64,000 nt of DNA from Clostridia bacterium (lineage in GTDB: Bacteria; Bacillota; DSM-521; Neomoorellales; Neomoorellaceae): the NCBI GenBank assembly GCA_030154265.1, contig JASKKH010000005.1:1-64000 (forward strand), in the 5' to 3' direction. The translations under genes and the position numbers were made by a program. The notes beneath the pieces are model-generated. The model saw nothing but the letters and a program-made list of their open reading frames with translations, made no database searches and was not told the DNA's origin. How positions within the stretch are numbered: position 1 is the stretch's first letter; every line of letters starts with the position of its first letter. Shown in pieces: positions 28,684 through 37,392 of the stretch.

Positions 28684-29323
28684 ATCCTATAATTACAACT
28701 CCTGCTTTTTTGATATTTTTATCAATGAGTTCTTTAATCGTTACCTGATGGATTTCTTCATGCTCAGTTCCAAGGTCAATTCCTAACCATAATTTCATGT
28801 CACTACTAATACCCTTACTTACTAGATATTTTCCAATAGCTGATGGGTTATTAGCTCCACCAGTTAAAATTGCCAATTTGGTACAACCTTTTGATAAATC
28901 ATCAATATAGGCATCTAATTTTTCTAATGTTCGACCATGAAGACTAAGAAATGTAACATCCTCCCAACCTTCTTTTAAATAAGAAAAAGCTAATTGTACA
29001 GAACTTATTCCAGGAATAACAGTTATATCTTCATTGGGAAATTTACCTTTTAACCATTTTAAAAGACTGTAAAATCCGGGATCGCCAGAAACTAATACTG
29101 CTGTCTTCCTACCATACCGCTGTAAAAGATAATTATATAATTTCTCAAGATTGCCACTGATTACATGTTTGTCCTTTTCTAAATCTTTAAATAAACCTAG
29201 AGCCCGTTTCCCTCCTACAAGTACCTCAGCCATCAAAGCAGCTTTATATGCAGCCGGGGTTAGGTATTCTGGACTCCCGGGACCAATACCAACTACTGTT
29301 AACCATCTTTTTTTGTTTGCCAT
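28670..29323 (-). CDS. cbiE: Cobalt-precorrin-7 C5-methyltransferase
   Basis: SAM-dependent methylase of the corrin ring, 217 residues: VVGIGPGSPEYLTPAA, VLVSGDPGFYSLL, VIPGISSVQLAF and LSLHGR, matching CbiE. It overlaps cbiD upstream by 25 bases and cbiT downstream by 14, so all three are probably translated in a coupled way. Confidence 0.95.
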   Translation of the reverse strand: MANKKRWLTVVGIGPGSPEYLTPAAYKAALMAEVLVGGKRALGLFKDLEKDKHVISGNLEKLYNYLLQRYGRKTAVLVSGDPGFYSLLKWLKGKFPNEDITVIPGISSVQLAFSYLKEGWEDVTFLSLHGRTLEKLDAYIDDLSKGCTKLAILTGGANNPSAIGKYLVSKGISSDMKLWLGIDLGTEHEEIHQVTIKELIDKNIKKAGVVIIGYDKC

Positions 29324-30408
29324 GAGTATGCCTCCAAGATTTCTTTGGCTACTTGATCACTACCTATCATTTGGCCTTTAAGATTTAACAAAACAGTCCC
29401 TACTTCTAATTCATCAAAAACAAAGTTTTGAGCTCGTTGGCTTGCTCTGCCGGCTAATTTATCCAAAAACCCCTCTCCCCATCCTGTATTAGGTATAAGA
29501 TCAAAAACAGCTTCAACTGTAGTAGACATAAGTATCTGGTTAACTACATTTTGGGGAGCACCATATGCTGCTGCCCAAGCAGCTAAAATTTCTTGACGAC
29601 TATCAGCAATCCTACTATGAGTGTAAAAAATACCACCTGCTACTTTTACAAGCTTTCCAGCATGACCCCAGAGAAGAACTCTTTTTATCCCTCGTTCCAC
29701 ACAACCTTCTAACATAAAACCTAGAAAGTTACTTGTTAGAACAATAGCATTAGAAGGTAACCCATACTTTTCTTCGGCCTGGCGCTGACCCATACGACCC
29801 GGTGTTAAAATTAAAGTATCCCAGCCAGCAGCCTTAGCAACATCAATCTGGGGAAGTAAAGAGCTTCGGAAAGCTTCTTCAGACATCGGCTCTACTATAC
29901 CTGTTGTTCCTAAAATTGACAAGCCACCTTCAATTCCTAATCTTGGATTTAACGTTTTTTTAGCTAATTTTTCCCCTTCAGGAATACTAATAGTTAATTC
30001 GATGCCCTTACCCGTATCAATAATGGGGGCTACAGCCTCTTCTATCATTTGTCTTGGGACTGGGTTAATAGCAGCCTCACCAACAGGAACAGCTAAACCC
30101 GGACAGGTCACTACACCGATACCTTTTCCTCCTTTTAAAACCAAACCTTGTTCCCGTTTACGAGCATGAGCATAAATCGCAACACCATTTGTAATATCAG
30201 GGTCATCACCGGCATCTTTGATAACTTTAGCCTCTGTACCAAAAGATGTTTCTCTTACTGAAACAGGTATATTTACCCTTTCTCCACGAGGTAAAGTCAA
30301 AGTGACATTTTCTACCTTTTTACCCTGCCAGAGAGCAATTGCCGCTGCCTTAGAAGCAGCTGCTGCACATGTGCCAGTAGTATAGCCTCTACGTAATTTT
30401 CTGGCCAC
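29299..30408 (-). CDS. cbiD: Cobalt-precorrin-5B C1-methyltransferase
   Basis: C1 methyltransferase unique to the oxygen-independent pathway. KLRRGYTTGTCAAAASKA opens the protein, followed by VIKDAGDDPDITNG and GTTGIVEPMSEEA. The frame opens with ATG at 30426, but the GGAGG inside those first codons places GTG at 30408 eight bases downstream, which I prefer (369 residues). Its presence marks the anaerobic route. Confidence 0.95.
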   Translation of the reverse strand: MARKLRRGYTTGTCAAAASKAAAIALWQGKKVENVTLTLPRGERVNIPVSVRETSFGTEAKVIKDAGDDPDITNGVAIYAHARKREQGLVLKGGKGIGVVTCPGLAVPVGEAAINPVPRQMIEEAVAPIIDTGKGIELTISIPEGEKLAKKTLNPRLGIEGGLSILGTTGIVEPMSEEAFRSSLLPQIDVAKAAGWDTLILTPGRMGQRQAEEKYGLPSNAIVLTSNFLGFMLEGCVERGIKRVLLWGHAGKLVKVAGGIFYTHSRIADSRQEILAAWAAAYGAPQNVVNQILMSTTVEAVFDLIPNTGWGEGFLDKLAGRASQRAQNFVFDELEVGTVLLNLKGQMIGSDQVAKEILEAYSWQTKKDG

Positions 30409-30431
30409 CAGTATTTCCTCCATCATTAATT

Positions 30432-31007
30432 CTATTCTTCTAAAATTGAACCCTTTAAAGTAATAGGCAAACCTGCCACAACAAAATAAACGTTATCTGC
30501 AAAACGCGCCATTTCTTGATTGGCAGAACCTAGAAGATCTCGATACATTCTGCCTAAAGGATAGGGAGGTATTAACCCCATACCAACTTCGTCAGTAACT
30601 AATATTACTCGAGATTTTACTTTGTTAGCCATTAATGCAAGTTCTTTAACCTTTAAAAGGATTTTTTCCATCATTAATTCATTTTCGTCGTAGTTCAACT
30701 CCTTACCGCTTAAATGATGTTCCAAAAGATTACTTAACCACATACCTAAACTATCTATAAGTAATGTATCTGCTTTTGACCCTTCAGTAGCTACAGTATC
30801 AACCAAATCAATAGGTGCTTCTACAGTACGCCATCCAGATGGTCTTCTACTCTGATGTTTTTCCACTCTCTTTACCATTTCTTCATCTTTAACGTATGCT
30901 GTGGCTACATAAACAACATCGTTACTAGAAGCCGCCAATTTTTCAGCCAAGGCACTTTTACCACTTCTAGCACCACCAAGAACTAGTATTAATGAACCCC
31001 TTTCCAT
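30432..31007 (-). CDS. cobU: Adenosylcobinamide kinase / guanylyltransferase
   Basis: Bifunctional enzyme activating adenosylcobinamide to its GDP form. 191 residues with P-loop GGARSGKSALAE, HQSRRPSGWRTVEAP carrying the guanylylated histidine, and VTDEVGMGLIPPYPLGRMYRD. First gene of the operon, ATG at 31007 after TTAGGAGG, directly downstream of the riboswitch terminator. Confidence 0.97.
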   Translation of the reverse strand: MERGSLILVLGGARSGKSALAEKLAASSNDVVYVATAYVKDEEMVKRVEKHQSRRPSGWRTVEAPIDLVDTVATEGSKADTLLIDSLGMWLSNLLEHHLSGKELNYDENELMMEKILLKVKELALMANKVKSRVILVTDEVGMGLIPPYPLGRMYRDLLGSANQEMARFADNVYFVVAGLPITLKGSILEE

Positions 31008-31020
31008 AACTTGGCCTCCT

Positions 31021-31060
31021 AAAAATAAAACTTCAGCCCCGCATTGTTGGCGGCTGAAGT
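31021..31060 (-). terminator. Terminator between the B12 riboswitch and cobU
   Basis: On the minus strand ACTTCAGCCGC pairs with GCGGGGCTGAAGT (two-base bulge), then TTTTATTTTTA. It ends before the cobU Shine-Dalgarno, so it is the expected expression platform for B12-dependent termination. Confidence 0.88.
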
Positions 31061-31111
31061 ATATAAACTAAAACCATAATTGCAAGCCCTTTACGCGAAG
31101 GTCATATCCAT

Positions 31112-31270
31112 TTACAGGCAGGTTTCCTGGCTCCTGAATCATCACTTTTTTTGCCTTCCCAGTATGCTTGTGCTACCAGTGGCTTATTAAAAAAAGCTCC
31201 TCAGTTACAGTGGCGCGACCGCTCAGGCCTTTCACCTGATTCCCTTTTAACCATTGAGGCACCTGTATCT
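31112..31270 (-). ncRNA. Cobalamin riboswitch
   Basis: Read on the minus strand the leader has GGTGAAAGGCCTGAGC, CGCGCCACTGTAAC, AAGCCACTG, ACTGGGAAGG and the B12 box GAGCCAGGAAACCTGCC, in the canonical order. ACAGG (31262-31266) and CCTGT (31114-31118) form the closing helix. It lies between a good promoter (31287-31316) and an intrinsic terminator (31021-31060) in front of cobU, so cobalamin should switch the operon off by termination. Confidence 0.96.
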
Positions 31271-31286
31271 TATTCATTTTATTATT

Positions 31287-31316
31287 AGTATAAAGCACCC
31301 TCACTAAATAGGTCAA
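31287..31316 (-). promoter_or_regulatory. Housekeeping-type promoter of the cobalamin operon
   Basis: -35 TTGACC (31311-31316) and -10 TATACT (31287-31292) with an 18-base spacer on the minus strand; predicted start about 31280, a few bases before the riboswitch. It lies directly after the stop codon of the small gene upstream. Confidence 0.75.
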
Positions 31317-31319
31317 GGA

Positions 31320-31580
31320 CTATGAAACAATATCTCCGTTTGTCTTATTAGTCAAAAAAAGCAATTGCTTATTCTTCTTCCAAATTGTTTTAGCATAACG
31401 TTGATTACGTAGCTGAAGTTGTTCCTTCTCTCGTCGTAAACGGTTAACCATTTCCCACTTTTCCGTCTCACTTTTTTCTACTAGACGCATCAATATGCGG
31501 CGACTGAGCCTTAATTGTTCAACTTTCTTTTCTAAATCTTTAATGCGTTTGTCAACCATCCCTTCTTTGTGGATAGCCAA
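31320..31580 (-). CDS. Small basic coiled-coil protein, unknown function
   Basis: 86 residues, very rich in Lys, Arg and Glu, with heptad-like leucines over almost its whole length (DLEKKVEQLRLSRRILMRLV, NRLRREKEQLQLRN), so probably one long coiled coil. No signal peptide or domain recognised. Start TTG at 31580 with AAGGGGGT eight bases upstream; an internal ATG eight codons later is an alternative. The insertion sequence ends at about 31596, right at the Shine-Dalgarno, so any native promoter has been cut away. Its stop is four bases from the cobalamin promoter -35. Confidence 0.6.
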   Translation of the reverse strand: MAIHKEGMVDKRIKDLEKKVEQLRLSRRILMRLVEKSETEKWEMVNRLRREKEQLQLRNQRYAKTIWKKNKQLLFLTNKTNGDIVS

Positions 31581-31595
31581 TGGCCAATACCCCCT

Positions 31596-31627
31596 TATTT
31601 TACTAATTGAGCATTTTGCATAATTAA
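31596..31627 (+). repeat. Left terminal inverted repeat of the insertion sequence
   Basis: Pairs with 33111-33142 in inverted orientation, 27/32 identical. Its outer edge abuts the Shine-Dalgarno of the gene that starts at 31580. Confidence 0.65.
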
Positions 31628-31732
31628 TAGCCCTTTAAAATAGCGGGTTTTAAGTCCATAAAAAAGAACTTCACCCCAAAAATCGAGAATTTTCAAGTGA
31701 CCCAACAAGAAAACCACGAAGAGTGAAGTCAC

Positions 31733-32941
31733 TTGTATATTCTCCAAGAAAATTTATTTTCCTTTGAACAATTTTTAGAATTTGAGCCTGAAAGCAAATT
31801 AACTGAACTTTTTAAGGTTCTAGATTTAGAACTATATGCTAAAATGTTGAGACCTTCATCACCCTAAGGAGCTAAAGGTTATAATAGAGTTGCTATTTTA
31901 AGGGCACTTTTAGCAGCACCTTTAGAAGGTATATCTACTTTTACGGCTCTTAATTCCAGACTTCTATCAGATATTCGTTTTAAATATTATTGCGGTTTTA
32001 ATTTAACTGACTCGGTTCCTTCCGTATCTGTATTTAGTCGAGTATTCCAACAAATAGTTGATAAAGATTTAGCTGAAAAATTATTTTATGACTTAGCAGA
32101 AAAATGTACTAAAGAAGGTTTGATTGATGGTTCTACTATAGCTATAGATAGTACAGCTATTGATGCATATGAGAAAAAACAATCTAAGAAAAAATGCAAG
32201 GATACGGAAAATGCTACCTGGGGTGCTAAGTTTGATAGCTTTAAGAATAAACTAACCTGGTTTGGTTACAAGCTACATTTAGCTGTTGATACTAAAAGTG
32301 AACTTCCTGTTGCTTTAGAAGTTACATCTGCTCATGTAAATGACGGTGATGTATTAATTCCATTAGTTAGAAATGTACTTAGTCAAGAATATCTCCATAA
32401 ACTTAAATATGTTTTAGCAGATGCTGGATATGATCAAAAAAAGAATTATGAATACTGCCTAAATGCAGGGGCTCAAGCTATTATTCCTTTAAACTTACGA
32501 AATGAAAAAGAGCCACCTACAGGCTATACATCTAATGGCACTCCTAAATGCTCTATGGGTTATGAAATGGTCTATTGGGGATGTGATAAAAAATATCTAA
32601 AATTTCGTTGTCCCCATGTATTAGGGAAAGTAGATTGCCCTTACGGTACACAATGGTGTTCATCATCAGATTATGGCATGGTAATCAAGGTAAGAGTAGC
32701 TGATGATCCAAGAAGATTTTCCATGCCCCATCGTGATAGCAAAGGTTGGAATGAACTTTACAATCAAATAACTTCGGTAGAAAGATGCAACTCTGGATTA
32801 AAAGATTATTTAACAGCTAACGATCTTCATGTAAGAGATATTCACAAAGTTACTACCTACTTATTTATTAATGCAATAGTATTACTAGCATCAGCACTTG
32901 CAGTTAAAAATGCTAAAAATATTAAATCCAAAGCTGCATAA
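31733..32941 (+). pseudogene. DDE transposase with an internal stop codon
   Basis: One frame from TTG at 31733 to 32941 is interrupted by TAA at 31865-31867 (codon 45). Sequence before the stop (FSFEQFLEFEPESKLTELF) and after it (GAKGYNRVAILRALLAAPLEG) is typical of one continuous N-terminal region, and homologues usually have an aromatic residue at the stop position. The catalytic residues lie beyond it: Asp in IDSTAIDAYEK, Asp in ADAGYDQ, Glu in ERCNSGLK. A restart at ATG 32120 would lack the N-terminal DNA-binding part. Probably inactive unless the stop is suppressed. Confidence 0.85.
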
Positions 32942-33110
32942 AAAATAAAAATATTAGTTTAAAAATTCGATTCTAGAACCTAGGAGATAATGTACCCTTT
33001 TTTAGGCTACTGCCTTTTGCCAATTTTAAACAATAGAGTATCAAATAGCATTAACTGTAAAATTAGTCATCTGTTTGCTTAATATTTAGCTTTTATTTTT
33101 GGCAAAAAAG

Positions 33111-33142
33111 TTATTTTGCAAAAGGCTCGATTATTAAAATAT
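33111..33142 (+). repeat. Right terminal inverted repeat of the insertion sequence
   Basis: Partner of 31596-31627. Its inner 18 bases recur at 163-180 with two differences. The stretch 32942-33110 between the transposase and this repeat shows no gene. Confidence 0.65.
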
Positions 33143-33153
33143 ATGTTCTAAAA

Positions 33154-34002
33154 CTAAACCTTAATGCATTCCTTTATTTTTTCAGCTCTTCTTTTTAATT
33201 TAATGAACTCTTCCTCGCCAATACGAATAGAACCCAGATCTGCGTGGCTATTATCTTTTTGCCCATGAAAATCTGAACCACCTGTTATTATGAGATTATA
33301 TTTATTGGCGATTTCCTTATAGTGTTTGGTTGTTAACTCATCATGAAAAGGATAATAAACCTCAATACCTTGTAAACCTGCCGTGACTAAATCTGGTATA
33401 AGTTCATCAACTTTACTTAAACCTGGGTGAGCCAAAACAGGTACACCACCAACACTTAAAATTACCTCTACTGCTTTATAGGGTGAAATTTTATTTCGTG
33501 GAACATAAGCAGGTTTACCTCGCTTAAGTAAAGTTGAGAAAGCAATTTCAAATGAAGGTACATACCCTTTGCGAACTAAAGTTGCTGCAATATGTGGTCT
33601 ACCAATTGCTTCTCCATGTACCTCTTTCTCTACATCTTCTATGCTAATTTCAAAACCTAATTCTTGTAATCTTTTAATTATCCTTATATTCCGACGTTCT
33701 CTATCTTGACGCATTAATTTTAAAAACAATAAGAATTTCTCGTTATGCCACTCTATGTAATAACCTAAAATGTGAATCTCTTTTTTTCCGTTTTCAGTAC
33801 TTAGTTCTACCCCAGGTACAATAGTTAAACCCATTTCAGGTCCAAGCTTTAATGCTTCTTCCAATCCAGAAATACTATCGTGGTCTGTAATACCCACAAT
33901 TTCCAATCCTTTATCTCTAGCAAAGTATAATAGTTCAGAAGATGATAATAAACCGTCTGAAGCACTTGTATGAGTATGTAAATCTCCAATTAACGGCCTC
34001 AT
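33154..34002 (-). CDS. PHP-domain phosphoesterase
   Basis: PHP metal-dependent phosphoesterase (YciV/RNase AM-like family), 282 residues. Metal-binding motifs: DLHTHTSASDG at the N-terminus, GITDHDS, GVELST, LAHPG and GGSDFHG near the end. Related enzymes act on 3',5'-nucleoside bisphosphates or short RNAs; the exact substrate is not given by the sequence. The frame opens at 34023, but ATG at 34002 has GGAG five bases upstream and fits the family start. It follows ymdB, separated by a 13-bp hairpin. Confidence 0.9.
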   Translation of the reverse strand: MRPLIGDLHTHTSASDGLLSSSELLYFARDKGLEIVGITDHDSISGLEEALKLGPEMGLTIVPGVELSTENGKKEIHILGYYIEWHNEKFLLFLKLMRQDRERRNIRIIKRLQELGFEISIEDVEKEVHGEAIGRPHIAATLVRKGYVPSFEIAFSTLLKRGKPAYVPRNKISPYKAVEVILSVGGVPVLAHPGLSKVDELIPDLVTAGLQGIEVYYPFHDELTTKHYKEIANKYNLIITGGSDFHGQKDNSHADLGSIRIGEEEFIKLKRRAEKIKECIKV

Positions 34003-34040
34003 AACGACTCCATTCCACTTCATTTATGTTTATTATAATC

Positions 34041-34071
34041 AAAGCCTACTTACTTAATGTAAGTAGGCTTT
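34041..34071. terminator. Perfect 13-bp hairpin between ymdB and the PHP gene
   Basis: AAAGCCTACTTAC (34041-34053) pairs with GTAAGTAGGCTTT (34059-34071), loop of five. A T-run follows on the plus strand only; on the minus strand, the direction of both genes, the flank is merely AT-rich. It may be an attenuating or processing hairpin rather than a full terminator. Confidence 0.65.
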
Positions 34072-34078
34072 ACATTTT

Positions 34079-34879
34079 TTAATCAGAATAATAATGTTGT
34101 AGTCGATTAACGCTTACAGCCTTACCAGTTACAGGATCAACATCAATTATTATTGCTTCTAATTGCATTACCCCATTAGCAACTTCAAACCTTGCTGGTA
34201 GGTTAGATAAGAACTTATTAATTATGATCTCTTTTTTTACTCCTAATACAGAATCTCTTGGACCTGTCATTCCTACATCAGTTATATAAGCTGTACCGTT
34301 GGGAAGAATTCGAGCATCTGCTGTTTGTATATGAGTATGAGTCCCAACAACAGCACTTACCATGCCGTCTAGATACCATCCTAAGGCAACCTTTTCTGAA
34401 GTTGCTTCAGCATGGAAATCAACTAATATAAATTTGGTTTCCTCACGTAATTCTTCTGCTAGTTGGTAACCAATACGAAAAGGGCAATCCATAGGAGGTA
34501 AAAATACTCTACCTGATAAATTTATAATTCCTACTTTATATTCCTGATTAACATTTACTATAGTATAACCCCTACCAGGTGTTCCTGGTGGATAATTGGC
34601 CGGTCTTATAATGCGTTCTTCCTTATCTAACAAAGAAAAAGCTTCTCGCTTATCCCATACATGATTACCCAAAGTTATAACATCAATACCCCCACTAAAC
34701 AGTTCCCATGCCGTATCCAAGGTAATACCATTTCCACCCGCAACGTTTTCCCCATTTGCAATCACTAAATCAGGTTTATGTTCTTGGAGAACCATTGGTA
34801 GTATCTTTTGTATTGCCTTACGACCTGGTCGACCAACTACATCTCCTAACATCAAAAAACGCAAATAATTTCCCCTCAT
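34079..34879 (-). CDS. ymdB: YmdB-type metallophosphoesterase (2',3'-cyclic nucleotide phosphodiesterase)
   Basis: 266-residue calcineurin-like phosphoesterase: MLGDVVGRPGRKA at the N-terminus, IANGENVAGGNG, TLGNHVWDKREA, VDFHAEATSEK and VGTHTHIQTADARI supply the binuclear metal site. Bacillus YmdB is a phosphodiesterase affecting biofilm and motility and commonly lies near rny, as here. It is likely cotranscribed with the upstream hypothetical gene (40-base gap). Confidence 0.94.
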   Translation of the reverse strand: MRGNYLRFLMLGDVVGRPGRKAIQKILPMVLQEHKPDLVIANGENVAGGNGITLDTAWELFSGGIDVITLGNHVWDKREAFSLLDKEERIIRPANYPPGTPGRGYTIVNVNQEYKVGIINLSGRVFLPPMDCPFRIGYQLAEELREETKFILVDFHAEATSEKVALGWYLDGMVSAVVGTHTHIQTADARILPNGTAYITDVGMTGPRDSVLGVKKEIIINKFLSNLPARFEVANGVMQLEAIIIDVDPVTGKAVSVNRLQHYYSD

Positions 34880-34919
34880 ACTTTAAGCATTAAAAGTATT
34901 ATATACTATTTGTACCATT

Positions 34920-35447
34920 TTATTTATTAAAAACCATGACGCGACCTTCCTCACGAAAAGCAATTAATTGCCGTTCGGATACCTTACCCTTAACACTCTC
35001 CAACATGTGATCAATTAGTTCTTCCTGAAGGATCAATTCTTCTTCCATAACATTATCATTATTTTCAGCAACCAACTTAGTACCAAACTCTTCACGTACC
35101 AAAGCCATTATTAATCCAATTTCATAATGTGAAAGAGTTGCTACATCACGTTGGACTTCTAAAATCATTAGTTGATCATGAGGTTTATGATCAAGTTTTA
35201 TTACTTTAGGTTGCCGATTCTCAAGAGCATTATATACCTCTAGTGATTTGCGGAATTTGTTTTGAAATTCCTTTATATCATCACTAGCTAATGGTTGAGT
35301 CAGCATAAAATTAAACCTTAAAATCTGTTTTTGAGAATCAAAATTAATAGTTCCAACTTCTGGATAACGCACTAATATGGATATAAGAAGACTAATGCTA
35401 TCTGAAACTTCGCCGCCATGTTTGTACCTTAGGCTCAAGGCCGACAC
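34920..35447 (-). CDS. Conserved hypothetical protein between rny and ymdB
   Basis: 175 residues, soluble, no signal or membrane segment. It has an N-terminal segment with SLLISILVRYPEVGTINFD, a middle with LEVYNALENRQ, and a helical, acidic C-terminal half (ENNDNVMEEELILQEELIDHMLESVKGK). I do not recognise a domain. The frame opens with GTG at 35447 only a few bases after GGGGG; TTG at 35438 behind AGGTG is an alternative start. Position next to two RNA-degradation genes suggests RNA metabolism, which is inference only. Confidence 0.7.
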   Translation of the reverse strand: MSALSLRYKHGGEVSDSISLLISILVRYPEVGTINFDSQKQILRFNFMLTQPLASDDIKEFQNKFRKSLEVYNALENRQPKVIKLDHKPHDQLMILEVQRDVATLSHYEIGLIMALVREEFGTKLVAENNDNVMEEELILQEELIDHMLESVKGKVSERQLIAFREEGRVMVFNK

Positions 35448-35553
35448 CTGCCCCCGTACTTTATATATAAGTTGCTTGAACCAATATTGACACTACTTCT
35501 TCAACTATAGTAAAATTCCTGCCTATCTCGTCCCTCTTAAAAGACAAAATTTA

Positions 35554-35591
35554 ATGGCAGAGATGGTAAAGTCTTTTTCCACCCCTGCCAT
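35554..35591 (-). terminator. Hairpin terminator after rny
   Basis: On the minus strand ATGGCAGGGGTGG pairs with CCATCTCTGCCAT (two G-U pairs), then AT-rich TAAATTTTGTCTTTT. It starts six bases beyond the rny stop codon. Confidence 0.75.
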
Positions 35592-35596
35592 GATTA

Positions 35597-37117
35597 TTAC
35601 TTAGCATAATCAACAGCCCGAGTCTCACGAATTACCACAACTTTAATTTGTCCTGGATACTCCATGTCTTGTTCAATCTTCTTAACGATATCTCTAGCCA
35701 TTCGTACGGCTAAGACATCATCTACCTTATCAGGTTTTACTAAGATGCGTACTTCTCTACCGGCTTGAATAGCATATGATTTTTCGACCCCTTCAAAAGA
35801 GTCGGCAATTTCTTCGAGTTTTTCTAACCGTTTAATATAAGCCTCTAGGGTCTCACGACGAGCACCTGGACGAGCAGCCGAAATAGCATCTGCTGCTTGT
35901 ACCAGACTGGCTTCTATACTATGAGGTTCTACATCTCCATGATGAGCTTCAATAGCATGAATTACTTCTGGAGATTCTCGGTACTTTTTAGTTAGTTCAA
36001 CCCCTAACTTGACGTGGGGCCCCTCTACCTCAAAATCAACTGCTTTACCAATATCATGAAGTAGACCTGCTCGTTTTGCTAATTGCACATCTACTCCTAA
36101 CTCAGCAGCTAATGCCCCTGATAAAAATGCAACTTCTAAAGAATGCTTGAGAACATTCTGACCATAACTAGTACGGTATTTTAATTTGCCTAATAATCTT
36201 ACTAATTCAGGGTGTAAACCATGTACACCAACCTCAAAGGTAGCTTGTTCGCCTTCTTCCCTAATTCTTTGCTCTAACTCGCGACGTGCTTTTTCAACCA
36301 TTTCTTCAATTCTTGCTGGATGAATACGGCCATCAATTATCAATTTTTCTAGGGCAATCCGAGCAATTTCTCGTCGAATAGGATCGAAACTGGAAAGGAT
36401 AACTGCTTCCGGAGTATCGTCAATTATCAAATCTACTCCAGTTAAGGTTTCTAACGCTCTTATATTCCGACCTTCCCGACCAATAATGCGCCCTTTCATT
36501 TCATCATTAGGCAAGTTAACCACTGAAACTGTAGCCTCTGCTACATAGTCAGCAGCACAATGTTGAATAGCATGTGTTATAAGGTTACGAGCCCTTTTTT
36601 CAGCTTCCTCTTTTGCTTCAGCTTCTACCTGTTTAATCATTAAAGCTGCTTCATGGCGTATTTCTTCTTCTACATTTTTTAATAAGATAGACTTGGCTTC
36701 TTCAGTAGTTAAGCCAGATATTCGTTCCAACTCGGAAATCTGCTTATTACGTAATTCGTCTAGTTCTTCCCTTACCTTTTGGATAGCCTCCTCCTGGCGG
36801 TGGAGACTTGCCTCCTTACGCTCATTAGCTTCAGTTTTACGATCTAAAGCTTCCTCTTTTTGTAATAAGCGTCGTTCTAGACGTTGAAGCTCATTACGTC
36901 GTTCCCTGTTTTCTTTCTCAACCTCATTACGCATCTTATGAACTTCTTCTTTAGCTTCTAAAACAGCTTCTCTTTTCTTAGCTTCAGCTTCTTTCTTTGC
37001 TTCCTCAACAATTGACTCAGCTGCTTTTTCAGCAGAAGCAATTTTAGCCTCGGCTAAATATTTGCGAATAGCATAACCGCTAATTACTCCAAGTAAAATA
37101 CCTATTATAAGAAGCAT
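35597..37117 (-). CDS. rny: Ribonuclease Y
   Basis: Membrane-anchored endoribonuclease that starts mRNA decay. 506 residues: N-terminal membrane helix (about 1-15), long charged coiled coil (about 20-150), KH domain with [13 protein letters not shown], and HD domain with [12 protein letters not shown] and [11 protein letters not shown]. The ATG at 37117 lies about 15 bases from GGAGGTGA, unusually far; ATT three codons upstream is at an ideal distance, and the in-frame TGA inside the Shine-Dalgarno excludes anything earlier. Clustered with recA-recX and ymdB as in many Firmicutes. Confidence 0.96.
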   Translation of the reverse strand: MLLIIGILLGVISGYAIRKYLAEAKIASAEKAAESIVEEAKKEAEAKKREAVLEAKEEVHKMRNEVEKENRERRNELQRLERRLLQKEEALDRKTEANERKEASLHRQEEAIQKVREELDELRNKQISELERISGLTTEEAKSILLKNVEEEIRHEAALMIKQVEAEAKEEAEKRARNLITHAIQHCAADYVAEATVSVVNLPNDEMKGRIIGREGRNIRALETLTGVDLIIDDTPEAVILSSFDPIRREIARIALEKLIIDGRIHPARIEEMVEKARRELEQRIREEGEQATFEVGVHGLHPELVRLLGKLKYRTSYGQNVLKHSLEVAFLSGALAAELGVDVQLAKRAGLLHDIGKAVDFEVEGPHVKLGVELTKKYRESPEVIHAIEAHHGDVEPHSIEASLVQAADAISAARPGARRETLEAYIKRLEKLEEIADSFEGVEKSYAIQAGREVRILVKPDKVDDVLAVRMARDIVKKIEQDMEYPGQIKVVVIRETRAVDYAK

Positions 37118-37151
37118 ATATTGAATTGTAACTCACCTCCCCATTATTAAA

Positions 37152-37177
37152 TTAAGCCGAGTCGAAACTCGGCTTAA
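37152..37177. other. Perfect hairpin in the recX-rny spacer
   Basis: TTAAGCCGAGT (37152-37162) pairs with ACTCGGCTTAA (37167-37177) with a CGAA loop on the plus strand (TTCG on the minus). On the minus strand it lies about 15 bases before the rny Shine-Dalgarno and is followed by TTTAATAAT, a poor T-run. The rest of the 275-base spacer (37118-37392) contains no gene that I can support. Confidence 0.6.
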
Positions 37178-37392
37178 CCATAGGAATAACAAACAAATAT
37201 CCTTGTTTTGTTTAAAACCAGGACACACTATAGTACCTGTTAAGGACCTAAAAATTCCATATTCTTTTTTATTTTCAGGTCATAGGTCTATCTTCCTATC
37301 CAAGCCAAACACAACAGCATCCAAATACTATATATTAAAGTTTGTATCCCTATGTTAGTTTCTCCCAACAATATATTGTATTCTTTTAATTA

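Larger units (their letters stand above)
31596..33142 (+). mobile_element. Insertion sequence (IS4/IS5/IS1182-type DDE), degenerate
   Basis: About 1.55 kb holding one transposase reading frame. Imperfect terminal inverted repeats were found by eye: 31596-31627 against 33111-33142 match at 27 of 32 positions (core GAGCATTTTGCA versus GAGCCTTTTGCA on the other strand). The transposase lies about 137 bases from the left end and 170-200 bases from the right end. No target-site duplication was recognised, so the exact outer limits are uncertain. Inserted between the PHP gene and the small coiled-coil gene. Confidence 0.75.

Noticed and set aside
32120-32941. An intact 273-residue transposase starting at ATG 32120
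   Set aside because: The same frame continues upstream with conserved transposase sequence interrupted only by TAA at 31865, so this is the 3' part of a nonsense-mutated gene.
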